45,504 bases of DNA. Source: Kitasatospora sp. Root107 (GTDB lineage Bacteria; Actinomycetota; Actinomycetes; Streptomycetales; Streptomycetaceae). Below, piece after piece: positions 23,652 to 33,707 of this stretch. Under the pieces are notes generated by a model, which was not told the origin of the DNA, did not search any database, and saw only the letters and a program-made list of their open reading frames with translations. A program made the position numbers and the translations under genes. The stretch's first letter is position 1, and each line of letters opens with the position of its first letter. Where the stretch lies: positions 1 through 45,504 of the forward strand of contig NZ_LMCT01000027.1 of NCBI RefSeq assembly GCF_001424875.1, given 5' to 3'.

Positions 23652-26600
23652 CTAACCCTGTACGAACACCGCGACCGTACGGGCCGGAACGGTGAACGTG
23701 CCGGTGGAGCGGTCGAATGACGCGCTCTTCACCACCGGATCGGCCCCCTGCGCCTGCACCTGGTGCAACGACTGACCGGTGCCCTTCAGCCCGGCCACGG
23801 TCTGCTGCTGGGCGGTCGGGGTCGCGTTGAACACCACGGTGATGCCCCGCTCCGCGCCCCGCAGGCCGGCGCCGTCCAGGTGCATGGTGATCACCCCGGG
23901 CGTCTCGGCCGCCGTCCCCGACAGCGGGAAGGACAGCCGCTGCTGCACCTCCGCCGCGCTGCTCAGCGCGAACAGCGGCGAGGACTGCCTGATCCGGAGG
24001 AACTGCCGGTACTGCGCGCCGGTGGCCTGAATCTCGTTGCACCCGACGGTCAGCCGGGGGTCGGCCAGCAGGGACTTGGCGGTCGGCCACATCTCCTTGT
24101 TGTCGGCCGCCATCGGCAGCCCCCGGCCCCAGCCGTTGCCCTTGGTGCAGTCCCACTGGATCGAGTTGAACCAGTCACCCGAGTCGAAGGAGTTGGCGTC
24201 CAGCGACTTGGAGCGCAGCAGGTCGCTGCCCGCCTGCGCGAAGCCGGGCCCCTGGCTCAGCGCGGTGAGCGACAGCCCGAGCGCCTGCATCCGGGCCCGG
24301 TCGGCCGGGGTGGTCGTGGTCGGCAGCTTGTAGGCCAGTGCGTCGAACAGGTCGGCGTTGTCGTGCGCGTCGACGTACTCGACCGCCTCGCCCGGGTTGG
24401 CCGCGTAGCCGGTCGGGGAGCCGTTGTAGTCGACTCCCGCGCCGGTGACGGACTTTCCGCTGCTGTCGGTGAACCCGAAGCCCGCCAGGTTGCCGGTCAG
24501 CCCGACCTTGATCTGGTCCATCTGGTGCAGCAGCCGGGCCTGCTGTTCGGCCGAAGTCCCGTTCGCTGCCGACCCGTTGGGGTCGGTGTACAGACCGGAG
24601 GCGAAGCCCTGCTGGGGCGCCGAGTTCAGCATGAAGTTGCCGCCCCGGGCCGCGTCCCGCACCCGGTCGTTGAAGGTGGCGATCCCGGTGCCGGCCATGT
24701 TCAGCTGACTGGCCTGCTCGAAACGGGAGTTGTTGGCGACGACGCCGAAGTTCCAGCCCTCGCCGTAGAGGAAGACGTCCTTGCCCTCGACCCCGTCGCG
24801 CTCCTTGCTGAGCCCGCGCAGCGCCGACTGGACGTCCAGCATGGTCTGCTTCGGGTCCAAGCCCATCAGGTCGAACCGGAAGCCGTCGACCCGGTACTCC
24901 TTCGCCCAGGTCAGCACCGAGTCGACCACCAGCTTGTTCATCATGGCGTGCTCCGGCGCGGTGTCCGCGCAGCAGCTGTCGGTGGTCACCGCGCCCGCGT
25001 CGCTGAGCCGTTGGTAGTAGCCGGGCACCACCTTGTCCAGCACCGAGTGCTCGGCCTGGCCGGCGGCAGCGGTGTGGTTGTAGACCACGTCCAGCACCAC
25101 CCGCAGGCCCGCCTCGTGCATCGCCTGCACCATCTCGCGGAACTGAACGGTGCGCGCCGTACCGGTCGCCTCGGTGGCGTACGAGCCCTCCGGCACGGTG
25201 TAGTGCAGCGGGTCGTAGCCCCAGTTGTACGCGTCCTCGGCCTTGACCGCCGCCACGCACTCCTGCTGCTGCTCGCTGTCCGCCGCAAGGGAGTTCAGGT
25301 CGCAGGCGGGCAGCTTCTGGTCGGCCCGGTTCTCCCGGACGGTGGCGATGTCGAAGGTCGGCAGCAGGTGGATGGTGGTGACACCCGCCTGGGCCAGCTC
25401 GCGCAGGTGCTGCATCCCGGCCGACTTCGACTCGGTGAACGCCTTGTAGGTGCCCCGCTCGGCGGCTGGCACGGTGGCGTCCGCCGAGGAGAAGTCCCGG
25501 ACGTGCAGCTCCTGGATCTGCTGCCGGCTCGGCGACACCGCCTGCGGCGAGCGGTGCCCGTCCCAGCCGCGCGGCTTGGTGTCACGGCCGGCCAGATCGG
25601 CCACCAGGCTGCGCTTCGAGTCGGCCGAGAGCGCCACCGAGTACGGGTCGGTGACCAGGTTGGTGACGTTCTGCCGGACGCTCGGCGCCCAGACCTTGAC
25701 CTGGTACAGGTAGTACTTGCCGTCCAGTTCCCCGGCATCCCGGGTCAGCGACCAGACGCCGGTCGCCTCGTCCCGGCGCAGCGGCACGGTCCTCGGCGTA
25801 CCGCCGGTGGCCCCGTCGAAGAGCTGGACGGAGACCTCGGTGGCGGTCGGTGCCCAGAGCGACAGGGTCACCTCACGGTCGTCGCCCCACCAGTCCCAGC
25901 CCTCGGACTTCCGGTAGACCGGGCCGAGTTGGGCCTTCGCGGCCTTGGCCGCGTACAGGTCGTCCAGCACGCCGGGGATCTGCACGCCGGTGGCGGCCAG
26001 CGCGGCGCCGCTCGGCAGGTGCTCGGTGAAGATCAGCTGGCTGCGCAGCGCCTTGGTGATCCGCCCGGCGTCCCGGCCGTCCACGGTGAAGGCCCGGTAT
26101 CCCGCCAGGTGCGGGTACTTGGCCTTCTGAGCGTCCGTCAGGGTGCCCGGGTTGAGCCGGATCCACTGGCCGGGCTTGTTCAGCACGCCCTTGTCCACGG
26201 TGAGGCCGCCGTCGGCATCGTAGATCAGCTGGGCACTGGTGCCACCCGCCAACGCGCTGTCCGCCGCACCGAAGTTGGCCGGAACCAGCACGGTCCGTGT
26301 GTCGATCCACTGGGCCCGGGCCGAGGTCAGGTCGAGCTGCGCGGAGCTGCCGGCCGCCTGCGGCAGCAGGTGGCCCTCCTGGCCGCCGATCAGCCAGATC
26401 TCCCGGCCACTGGTGGCGAAGTTCAGCGACTGGTCGTTGGGCAGGTCCTTGTCGTTGCCGTTGTGCAGGATGTAGCTCAGGCTGGTCGCCCCGGCGGCCA
26501 GCGGCACCTCGAAGACCGCGCCGTAGGCGTCCTTCCTGGCGGGCAGCAGCGGGTTGCCCCAGTCGGTCGGGGTGGCCGCGCCCGTCCAGTCGTGCAGACC

Positions 26601-29180
26601 CCAGCCGTCGTACTTGCCGTCGGCCCGGTAGTAGTGGATCACCGCCGTGTCGGCGGGCACCGGGACGGCCGGGTCGGGGTTCTTGGTGTAGACGTTCGGG
26701 TCGCCCTCCTTGACCCAGACCTCACCGGTGGCACCCAGGTCGATGTGGCGGTCGGCCTCGCCGTCCTTCGTGCCACCCTTCTCCACCACGAAGCCCACGT
26801 CGGCCGCGCCGCTCTTCAACTTCACGTAGGCGAAGGCCCCGTAGGCGTCCCGCCCGGTGAAGCCGTGGCCGTCCGGCCAGGGGGTGGACTCGCCGTCGGC
26901 CAGGTCGCCCCAGGCGTACATGTTCCAGCCGTCGTAGTCGGCGTTCTTCCGCTGGTAGTGCACGACCGCGTACGGGCGCGAGGTGGCGCTCGGCGCGGGC
27001 TTGGGCGCCGGGGTCCCGGTGGTGAAACTCCCGGTCGCGGAGCGGAGGTTGCCGCCGGAGTCCTTGACCACCGCCTTGTACCGGACCACGGTGCCGGGGG
27101 CGACCCCGGTCAGGTCCTGGGTCACCCGGTACGTACCGTTGTCGGCCGAACCGAGCTGCTGCCAGGGGCCGTTGCCGATCTGCGCGGCGAACGAGACCCG
27201 GTTGAAGCCGCCACCCGGCACCTCGGCGCCGATCGTGACGGTGCCGGTCGAGCCGTTCTCAGGTGCCTTCAGGGCGAGTTGGGGAGCGGCGGCCGGCTTG
27301 GCGAGCTTGCCCGCCGCCTGGTGCACCACCGAGGAGTAGGCCGGGACGGTCACGGTGACCTTGCGGTCGGCGCCGCTGGTGGTCTTCGCCCCCGCGCTCG
27401 GGTAGAGCTGCTTGAAGTCCATGCCCGCCGAGAAGGTGTCCAGCGTGACGGTCTTCGGCTCGGCCGAGTTGTTGACCGCGACCAGGTACTCGACCTGCTG
27501 TCCGGCGTCGATCCGGGAGAACGCGTAGACGCCCGCGCCGTCCGCCGCGTACCGCTCGACCTGCGCGCCGTCGGCCAGCGCCGGGTGCGCCTTGCGCAGC
27601 CCCGCCAGGGTGGCTATCCCCTGGTACAGCGCGCCGCCCTGGCCGTACCGGTCGGCCGGGCCCTTGCTGCCGCCGATCACGGTGTCGGCGTTGTAGGAGC
27701 CGGTCTTCGAGGCGAACATGTCCTGCCGGGCGTCCTTGTCGCCGCCCGCGCCGGTGAAGCCCTGCTCGTCGCCGTAGTAGACCACCGGCTGACCCCGGGT
27801 CAGGAACATCAGCTCGTTGGCGAACCGGTCCTTCTGCAGCAGCTGCTCGGCCGAGGCCCCCGGGTTGTCGCTCTGCAGGAAGCTGCCGAACCGGCCCATG
27901 TCGTGGTTGCCGAGGAAGGTCGGCAGCTCGTACGCGTTGGTGTCGGCCGTGGTGTAGCGGAAGTCCTGCGCGTACAGCTCGGCGAGCGCCTTGGCCGAGC
28001 CGCCCTGCGAGACGTACTTGCGGGCGCTCTCCTGGAACGCGAAGTCCAGGGTGGCCTGCAGCTTGCCCTTGGTCACGTACGGCGCGGTGACCGACGGGTC
28101 ACCGGAGTAGACCTCGCCGAACATGAAGAAGTCCTGGTTGCCGCGCTCGGCGGCGTACTGCTTGAGCGCGGGGGCCCACTGCGACCAGAAGGCCATGTTG
28201 ACATGCTTGACGGTGTCGATCCGGAAGCCGTCGACCCCGCTCTCCTTCACCCAGGTCTGGTAGATCTGCTTCATGCCCTCGACCACCCGCGGATTCTGGG
28301 TGTCCAGGTCGTCCAGACCGGAGAAGTCGCCCTCGGTCGAGGACTCGCCGACGAAGGTCGAGTTGCCCCGGTTGTGGTAGAGCGCGGGGTCGTTCAGCCA
28401 GGACGGGGTCTTGGCCTTCTGGTCCGCCGCGCTGCGGAAGGACGGCGTGTAGGGGAACGAGTTCGCGCCGATCTTCGGCCACTGGGCGGCCGCGTCGGCG
28501 ATCGCGGTCTCGTCCACCGGGTTCCCGTCGGCGTCCAGCGTCGGGTAGGCGCCGGCCGAGCGGTAGTCGTACTTCCCCTCGGTGTAGTCGACGACGTCGG
28601 CGGTGTGGTTGGTGATGACGTCGAAGAAGACCTTGATGCCCTTCCGGTGCGCCTTCGCGATCAGCTCCTTGAGCTGGGCGTTGGTGCCGAAGTGCGGGTC
28701 GACCTGGGTGAAGTCGGTGATCCAGTAGCCGTGGTAGCCGGCCGAAGCGTCCGCCCCCGTGCCCTGCACCGGGCGGTTCTTGAACAGCGGGGCCATCCAG
28801 ATCGCGGTGGTGCCCAGGCCCTGGACGTAGTCCAGCTTGTCGATCAGGCCCTGCAGGTCACCACCGTGGTAGAAGCCCTTGTCGGCCGGGTCGAGGCCGG
28901 TCTCCAGCCGGGTGCCGGTCAGGCCGCCGGTGTCGTTCTTCGCCTCGCCGTTCGCGAACCGGTCCGGCAGCACGAAGTAGAACTGCTCCCGGGTCAGGTC
29001 GTGCCGGTCCGCCTCCGCGGCCATCGCCTTGTCCGAGGGCGGCCCGGCCGGGGCGGCCATCGCCAGCGGGGCGGCCCCCAGCCCGGTCGCCAGCAGCGAG
29101 GCGGCGATCAGGACGGCCGTACGGCCGGGCCGTCGGTAGGTGGTCGTGCTCCGTGGGCGGCGGGGCTGGGCTTCGGCCAC
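23652..29180 (-). CDS. Giant secreted bifunctional alpha-amylase/pullulanase
   Basis: An 1842-aa exported protein with two complete GH13 catalytic domains. GTG 29180 has AAGGGAG upstream and starts a signal peptide with a long charged N-region (cleavage near AMA-AP). The first GH13 domain (about 40-600) has DVITNH, DGFRIDTVKH, FGEVYSG and FLGNHD. A fibronectin/Ig-like segment follows, then two CBM41-type (pullulanase-associated) starch-binding modules, each with VxHYxRxxxxYDGWxxxxW, about residues 720-920. N2/CBM48-like domains lead to the second GH13, a pullulanase: DVVYNHT, DGFRFDLMGL, LYGEGWNFG and YVDAHDN. A C-terminal beta domain closes the protein. Catalytic residues look intact in both. 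It should cut alpha-1,4 and alpha-1,6 bonds of starch. Confidence 0.95.
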   Translation of the reverse strand: MAEAQPRRPRSTTTYRRPGRTAVLIAASLLATGLGAAPLAMAAPAGPPSDKAMAAEADRHDLTREQFYFVLPDRFANGEAKNDTGGLTGTRLETGLDPADKGFYHGGDLQGLIDKLDYVQGLGTTAIWMAPLFKNRPVQGTGADASAGYHGYWITDFTQVDPHFGTNAQLKELIAKAHRKGIKVFFDVITNHTADVVDYTEGKYDYRSAGAYPTLDADGNPVDETAIADAAAQWPKIGANSFPYTPSFRSAADQKAKTPSWLNDPALYHNRGNSTFVGESSTEGDFSGLDDLDTQNPRVVEGMKQIYQTWVKESGVDGFRIDTVKHVNMAFWSQWAPALKQYAAERGNQDFFMFGEVYSGDPSVTAPYVTKGKLQATLDFAFQESARKYVSQGGSAKALAELYAQDFRYTTADTNAYELPTFLGNHDMGRFGSFLQSDNPGASAEQLLQKDRFANELMFLTRGQPVVYYGDEQGFTGAGGDKDARQDMFASKTGSYNADTVIGGSKGPADRYGQGGALYQGIATLAGLRKAHPALADGAQVERYAADGAGVYAFSRIDAGQQVEYLVAVNNSAEPKTVTLDTFSAGMDFKQLYPSAGAKTTSGADRKVTVTVPAYSSVVHQAAGKLAKPAAAPQLALKAPENGSTGTVTIGAEVPGGGFNRVSFAAQIGNGPWQQLGSADNGTYRVTQDLTGVAPGTVVRYKAVVKDSGGNLRSATGSFTTGTPAPKPAPSATSRPYAVVHYQRKNADYDGWNMYAWGDLADGESTPWPDGHGFTGRDAYGAFAYVKLKSGAADVGFVVEKGGTKDGEADRHIDLGATGEVWVKEGDPNVYTKNPDPAVPVPADTAVIHYYRADGKYDGWGLHDWTGAATPTDWGNPLLPARKDAYGAVFEVPLAAGATSLSYILHNGNDKDLPNDQSLNFATSGREIWLIGGQEGHLLPQAAGSSAQLDLTSARAQWIDTRTVLVPANFGAADSALAGGTSAQLIYDADGGLTVDKGVLNKPGQWIRLNPGTLTDAQKAKYPHLAGYRAFTVDGRDAGRITKALRSQLIFTEHLPSGAALAATGVQIPGVLDDLYAAKAAKAQLGPVYRKSEGWDWWGDDREVTLSLWAPTATEVSVQLFDGATGGTPRTVPLRRDEATGVWSLTRDAGELDGKYYLYQVKVWAPSVRQNVTNLVTDPYSVALSADSKRSLVADLAGRDTKPRGWDGHRSPQAVSPSRQQIQELHVRDFSSADATVPAAERGTYKAFTESKSAGMQHLRELAQAGVTTIHLLPTFDIATVRENRADQKLPACDLNSLAADSEQQQECVAAVKAEDAYNWGYDPLHYTVPEGSYATEATGTARTVQFREMVQAMHEAGLRVVLDVVYNHTAAAGQAEHSVLDKVVPGYYQRLSDAGAVTTDSCCADTAPEHAMMNKLVVDSVLTWAKEYRVDGFRFDLMGLDPKQTMLDVQSALRGLSKERDGVEGKDVFLYGEGWNFGVVANNSRFEQASQLNMAGTGIATFNDRVRDAARGGNFMLNSAPQQGFASGLYTDPNGSAANGTSAEQQARLLHQMDQIKVGLTGNLAGFGFTDSSGKSVTGAGVDYNGSPTGYAANPGEAVEYVDAHDNADLFDALAYKLPTTTTPADRARMQALGLSLTALSQGPGFAQAGSDLLRSKSLDANSFDSGDWFNSIQWDCTKGNGWGRGLPMAADNKEMWPTAKSLLADPRLTVGCNEIQATGAQYRQFLRIRQSSPLFALSSAAEVQQRLSFPLSGTAAETPGVITMHLDGAGLRGAERGITVVFNATPTAQQQTVAGLKGTGQSLHQVQAQGADPVVKSASFDRSTGTFTVPARTVAVFVQG

Positions 29181-29223
29181 TGCGGGCTCCCTTGAAGGCG
29201 GCTGGACGTCGTTGGGTGGCTGG

Positions 29224-29271
29224 ACGCTAGCGGCTGCAAAATGTTTCAGCAAGATGCAGAAAAGGTTGCAG
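29224..29271 (-). promoter_or_regulatory. Amylopullulanase promoter with overlapping maltose-type operator
   Basis: On the minus strand TTGCTG (29252-29247) and TAGCGT (29229-29224) are 17 bp apart. The -35 lies inside a CTGCA-rich array (29234-29271, including CTTGCTGAAAC and three CTGCA/TGCAG units) resembling the amylase operator. Repressor binding would cover the -35. Confidence 0.6.
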
Positions 29272-29407
29272 TCGTGGTCTTGACCGAACCGTTGCCTGCC
29301 GACCGCCGAGACAGGGGCCGCGTCGACCGAGCGCCCCCGAACGAGTCACAATGGACCCCATGTCAGACCCCGGTACCCAGCCCCGTACCCCGGAAGGGGG
29401 ACAGGCG

Positions 29408-30421
29408 GTGAAGAATCCACTACCGCAGGATGAGCAGACGGCCACGAGCCGTCTGGCAGACTTCTCGCCCATGGGGGAATCGACCGAGCAGTTCGCAGCC
29501 GACGCCGCAGGCGGCCAGGCGGCGGCGCAGGCCGGTTCCGTCCCGGACGGGGGCCGTACGAGCCACCGGCCGGACGGAGCCACCCGCGCCGCCCAGTCCA
29601 CCGGCGCCGCCGTGCGCGGCCGCATCCGCGACCAGCGCCGCACGCCGGCCCGGCCCCGGCTCTGGTTCGAGCTCGCCCTGATCGGGGTCAGTTACTGGCT
29701 GTACTCGCTGGTCCGCAACGCGGTGCCCGAGCAGGACGTCATCGCCCAGCGGCACGCGAGCTGGATCTGGGACCTCGAGCAGCACCTCGGCGTCGCGGTC
29801 GAACGCGGCGTCAACCACGCGGTCGACTCGGTCACCTGGCTGATCGTCGGGATGAACTACTACTACGCCACGCTGCACTTCATCGTGACCATAGGCGTGC
29901 TGGTCTGGCTCTACCGCTCCCACCCCGGCCGCTACGCGGCAGCCCGCACGGTGCTCTTCGTGACCACCGGCCTGGCCCTGGTCGGGTTCTACTTCTACCC
30001 GCTGGCCCCGCCCCGCCTGATGACCGGCGGCAGCTTCATCGACACCGTCAAGGTGCACGACACCTGGGGCTCGATGGCCTCCGGCGCAGGGGCCAGCGTC
30101 TCCAACCAGTACGCGGCGATGCCCTCGATGCACATCGGGTGGTCGCTCTGGTGCGGGCTGACCATCTTCTTCCTCGCCCGCACGCCCTGGGTCCGGGTGC
30201 TCGGACTGCTCTACCCCGCCGTCACCCTGGTGGTGATCGTCTCCACCGCCAACCACTTCTGGATGGACGCGGTCGGCGGCGCACTCTGCCTGGCCCTCGG
30301 CTTCGCGGCCGCCCGCCTGATCTACCACGTCTGGGTCTACCAGCTCCCCCGCACCCGCGGCGAGCGCGAGCACGACCTGACCGTCCCGGAACAGTGGGCC
30401 CTCACCAAGGTCGACCACTGA
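29408..30421 (+). CDS. PAP2/inositolphosphotransferase-type membrane protein
   Basis: A PAP2-superfamily integral membrane protein of about 337 aa. The cytoplasmic N-terminus of roughly 75 residues is Ala/Gly/Arg-rich and disordered, followed by about six membrane helices. The superfamily motifs are YPLAPPRL, SMHIGW (SMHxG with catalytic His) and STANHFWMDAVGG (second His and Asp). This subgroup (PAP2_3) includes lipid phosphatases and phosphotransferases such as inositol-sphingolipid synthases; the substrate here is unknown. GTG 29408 is favoured because GGAAGGGGG precedes it; an ATG at 29351 (19 codons earlier) has no ribosome-binding site. It is divergent from the amylopullulanase gene. 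Confidence 0.85.
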   Translation: MKNPLPQDEQTATSRLADFSPMGESTEQFAADAAGGQAAAQAGSVPDGGRTSHRPDGATRAAQSTGAAVRGRIRDQRRTPARPRLWFELALIGVSYWLYSLVRNAVPEQDVIAQRHASWIWDLEQHLGVAVERGVNHAVDSVTWLIVGMNYYYATLHFIVTIGVLVWLYRSHPGRYAAARTVLFVTTGLALVGFYFYPLAPPRLMTGGSFIDTVKVHDTWGSMASGAGASVSNQYAAMPSMHIGWSLWCGLTIFFLARTPWVRVLGLLYPAVTLVVIVSTANHFWMDAVGGALCLALGFAAARLIYHVWVYQLPRTRGEREHDLTVPEQWALTKVDH

Positions 30422-30551
30422 CGCTCTGGTCAGCCACGGCGGACCAGGGGCTCGGGGCTCTGCTGATGTGCGGCTCCGCCGCGCGGGCGACGCCGACCTC
30501 GAAAAAGGTGATCCGTACGTAGGTGGTCAGGCACTTTCGTACGTGATGCTC

Positions 30552-33500
30552 CTAGCCGTAGAAGAGCTCCTCCACGACGGCCCGGGCCCGGCGGGTGGTG
30601 CGGCGGTAGTCGTCGACCAGCTCGCCCGTGTGGCCGGAGCCGTAGCCGAGGTAGCGGGCCACGCCGGCCAGTTCGCGGGCCTCCCCGGGGAAGCTGTCCC
30701 CCGCCCGGCCGCGGACCAGCATGACCGCACTGCGCACCCGCGACGCCAGCACCCACGCCGCGTCCAGCACCACCGCGTCCTCCGCCGCCACCAGCCCGGC
30801 CTCGACCGCCGCCGCCAGGGCGGCCCGGGTCCGGGTGGTCCGCAGCCCCGGCACCACGTGCCCGTGCTGCAGCTGGAGCAGCTGCACGGTCCACTCCACG
30901 TCCGCCAGACCGCCCCGGCCGATCTTGGTGTGAGTGGTGGGGTCGGCCCCGCGCGGCAGCCGCTCGGCCTCGATCCTGGCCTTGATCCGCCGGATCTCCA
31001 GCAGGTCCGGGGTCGGCACCCCAGCTCCGGGGTAGCGCAGCGGGTCGATCAGCGCCCGGAACCGCTCCCCCAGCTCGGGGTCACCGGCCACCGGTTCGGC
31101 CCGCAGCAGCGCCTGGGACTCCCAGACGTGCGACCACCGCCGGTAGTACGCCTCGTACGAGCCCAGGGTCCGCACCAGCGGGCCCTGCCTGCCCTCCGGC
31201 CGGAGATCCGCGTCGACCAGCAGCGGCGGCTCGGTGGACGGCGAGGCCAGCAACGTCCGCAACTGGTTGCAGACCGCGAACGCGGCCTTGGCGGCGTCCT
31301 GGTCCAGCACCCCGAGCAGCGGCTCGTGCACGAAGAGCACGTCCGCGTCCGAGCCGTAGCCCATCTCGCGCCCGCCGAACCGGCCCATCGCGATCACTGC
31401 CAGCCTGGTCGGCAGCTCGCCGTTGGCGCTCTCCCACTCGGCCACGCAGGCCCGCAACGCGCCCTGCAGGGTGGCGGCGTTCAGCACCGTCAGCGCCTCA
31501 CCCGCCGCGTCCACGGCGGCACCGGGCTCCTCGCCGAACCGGCCGAGTACGTCGGCGGCGGAGGTCCGGAACAGCTCCCGGCGGCGGACCGCGCGGGCCG
31601 CCGCGACTCCGGCGGCAGCCGATCCGGCCCGGCCGACGGCCGACTGGATCTCCTGGGTCAGCGCGACCCGCCCGCGCGGCAGCAGGCCCTGCGGATCGCC
31701 GAGCATGGCCACCGCCTCGGGGGCCCGGAGCAGCAGGTCGGGGGCCAGCCGCCCGGCCGAGAGCACCCGGGCCAGCTGTTCGGCGGCCGCGCTCTCGTCC
31801 CGTAGCAGCCGGAGGTACCAGGGGGTACGGCCGAGCGCGTCGGAGACCTGACGGAAGTTCAGCAGCCCGGCGTCCGGGTCGGCCGAGTCGGCGAACCAGC
31901 CGAGCAGCACCGGCAGCAGGGTCCGCTGGATCGCGGCCTTGCGGCTCACCCCGGAGGCCAGTGCGGTCAGGTGGCGCAGCGCGGCCGCCGGGTCGGCGTA
32001 GCCGAGCGCCTCCAACCGTGCCTTGGCCGCCTGGGTGGAGAGCCCGATCGCGCCGGTCGGCAGCTCGGCCACAGCGTCCAGCAGCGGGCGGTAGAACAGC
32101 TTCTCGTGCAGCCGCCTGACCTCGACCGCGTGCCGCTTCCACTCCCGCTGGAGCGCCGCCACCGGGTCGGCCCTGGTGTCGTCGTTGATCTGGGCGGCCA
32201 GCGAGCGGGCCAGCCGGCGCAGGTCGGCCGGGTCGGTGGGCATCAGGTGGGTCCGGCGCAGCCGGTGCAGCTGGATCCGGTGCTCCATCGCGCGCAGGAA
32301 CCGGTACGCCGCCTCCAGCGAGGCCGCGTCGGCCCGGCCGACGTAGCCGCCCGCGCTGAGCGCCTCCAGCGCCTGCAGGGTGGTGGGGCTGTGCAGCCGG
32401 GCGTCGGTCCGGCCGTGCACCAGTTGCAGCAGCTGCACCGCGAACTCGACGTCCCGCAGCCCGCCGGGGGCGAGCTTGAGCTGCCGGTCCAGCTCGCGGG
32501 CGGGGATCGCGTCCACCACCCGGCGGCGCATCTGCTGGACGTCGGCGACGAAGTTGTCCCGCTCGGCGGCCTGCCACACCAGCGCGCCGGTGGCCTCGGC
32601 GTACGCGGCGCCGAGCTCGGCGTCCCCGGCCACCGGACGGGCCTTCAGCAGGGCCTGGAACTCCCAGGTCTTGGCCCAGCGCTGGTAGTACGCCAGGTGG
32701 CTGGCCAGGGTGCGGACCAGCGGGCCGTTGCGGCCCTCGGGACGCAGGTTGGCGTCCACCGGCCAGATGGTGCCCTCGCCGGTGGTGTCCGAGCAGAGCC
32801 GCATCATCCTGGCGGCCAGCCGGGTGGCGGCCTGCACCGCCTGGTGTTCCTCGACGCCTTCGCGCGGCTCGGCGACGAAGATCACGTCCACGTCGGAGAC
32901 GTAGTTGAGCTCGCGGCCGCCGCACTTGCCCATGCCGATCACCGCGAGCCGGCAGCGCCCGGCCGCCTCCGGGTCCTGCTCGGCGGCGATCTCCAGCGCG
33001 GTCTGCAGGGTGGCGCCGGCCAGGTCGGCCAGTTCGGCGGCGGCCTGCGGCAGGTCGGTGGTGCCGCTCAGGTCGCGGGCGGCGATGGTCAGCAGACAGC
33101 GCCGGTAGGCGATCCGCAGCGCGTCCGCCCGGTCGGTGCCGGCGGTCCGCATCCGGTGCTGCAGTTCGCGCCGGAAGTCCTCGGTGCCGGGGTGGATGTC
33201 CCGGAGCTCGAAGGTGACCAGGGCGTGCCAGTCGCGCGGGTGCCTGGCCAGGTGGTCGCCGAGCGCGGTGGAGGCGCCGAGCACCGAGAGCAGCCGGTCC
33301 CGCAGTGGCTTGGAGCTGGTCAGGGTGTCCCGCAGGGTCTGCCGTTCGGCCGGGTCGAGCGCCTCCAGCAGCCGGCCGAGGCCGAGCAGCGCGAGGTCCG
33401 GATCGGCGGTCGTGCCGAGCGCGTCCAGCAGCACCGGGTCGTCCGAAAGACCGTGCAGCCAGGGCTCGCCGAGCAGCCCGACGGCGGCCTGCGGGTGGGA

Positions 33501-33569
33501 GAACCCCCGCCGCACCAGGCGTACTTCCAGCCGACTGGTCCGGCTCCCGGCCCGCTCCTCCACTGCCAT
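30552..33569 (-). CDS. glnE: Bifunctional glutamine synthetase adenylyltransferase/deadenylase
   Basis: A 1005-aa GlnE, full length. It has two nucleotidyltransferase domains, each with a helical companion. The N-terminal (deadenylase) domain carries GMGKCGGRELNYVSDVDVIF and the C-terminal (adenylyltransferase) one AMGRFGGREMGYGSDADVLF, with the paired Asp of the GS...DxD motif in both. A linker region with R-domain-like character lies between (about 430-600). It attaches or removes AMP on glutamine synthetase I according to nitrogen supply. GCGGAGG lies just before the ATG at 33569. It is transcribed alone and convergent with the PAP2 gene. The region 30422-30551 between them holds no gene. 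Confidence 0.97.
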   Translation of the reverse strand: MAVEERAGSRTSRLEVRLVRRGFSHPQAAVGLLGEPWLHGLSDDPVLLDALGTTADPDLALLGLGRLLEALDPAERQTLRDTLTSSKPLRDRLLSVLGASTALGDHLARHPRDWHALVTFELRDIHPGTEDFRRELQHRMRTAGTDRADALRIAYRRCLLTIAARDLSGTTDLPQAAAELADLAGATLQTALEIAAEQDPEAAGRCRLAVIGMGKCGGRELNYVSDVDVIFVAEPREGVEEHQAVQAATRLAARMMRLCSDTTGEGTIWPVDANLRPEGRNGPLVRTLASHLAYYQRWAKTWEFQALLKARPVAGDAELGAAYAEATGALVWQAAERDNFVADVQQMRRRVVDAIPARELDRQLKLAPGGLRDVEFAVQLLQLVHGRTDARLHSPTTLQALEALSAGGYVGRADAASLEAAYRFLRAMEHRIQLHRLRRTHLMPTDPADLRRLARSLAAQINDDTRADPVAALQREWKRHAVEVRRLHEKLFYRPLLDAVAELPTGAIGLSTQAAKARLEALGYADPAAALRHLTALASGVSRKAAIQRTLLPVLLGWFADSADPDAGLLNFRQVSDALGRTPWYLRLLRDESAAAEQLARVLSAGRLAPDLLLRAPEAVAMLGDPQGLLPRGRVALTQEIQSAVGRAGSAAAGVAAARAVRRRELFRTSAADVLGRFGEEPGAAVDAAGEALTVLNAATLQGALRACVAEWESANGELPTRLAVIAMGRFGGREMGYGSDADVLFVHEPLLGVLDQDAAKAAFAVCNQLRTLLASPSTEPPLLVDADLRPEGRQGPLVRTLGSYEAYYRRWSHVWESQALLRAEPVAGDPELGERFRALIDPLRYPGAGVPTPDLLEIRRIKARIEAERLPRGADPTTHTKIGRGGLADVEWTVQLLQLQHGHVVPGLRTTRTRAALAAAVEAGLVAAEDAVVLDAAWVLASRVRSAVMLVRGRAGDSFPGEARELAGVARYLGYGSGHTGELVDDYRRTTRRARAVVEELFYG

Positions 33570-33707
33570 CGCCCCTCCGCTGTGCCAGTAGGCCCGCGCG
33601 AGGTGCGCGGGTCTACGAGCCTACGGTCCCAGGAGTACGGTCCGCTCCCGCTGTCCCGCGGCAACGCGGTGGCGCGGGACAGCGGTGCGACGGTGCGGCC
33701 GGGCCCG

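Noticed and set aside
23763..29195. 1810-codon open frame antisense to the amylopullulanase
   Set aside because: Val/Arg/Gly-rich composition typical of antisense shadows in GC-rich DNA; the minus-strand frame has all GH13 motifs.
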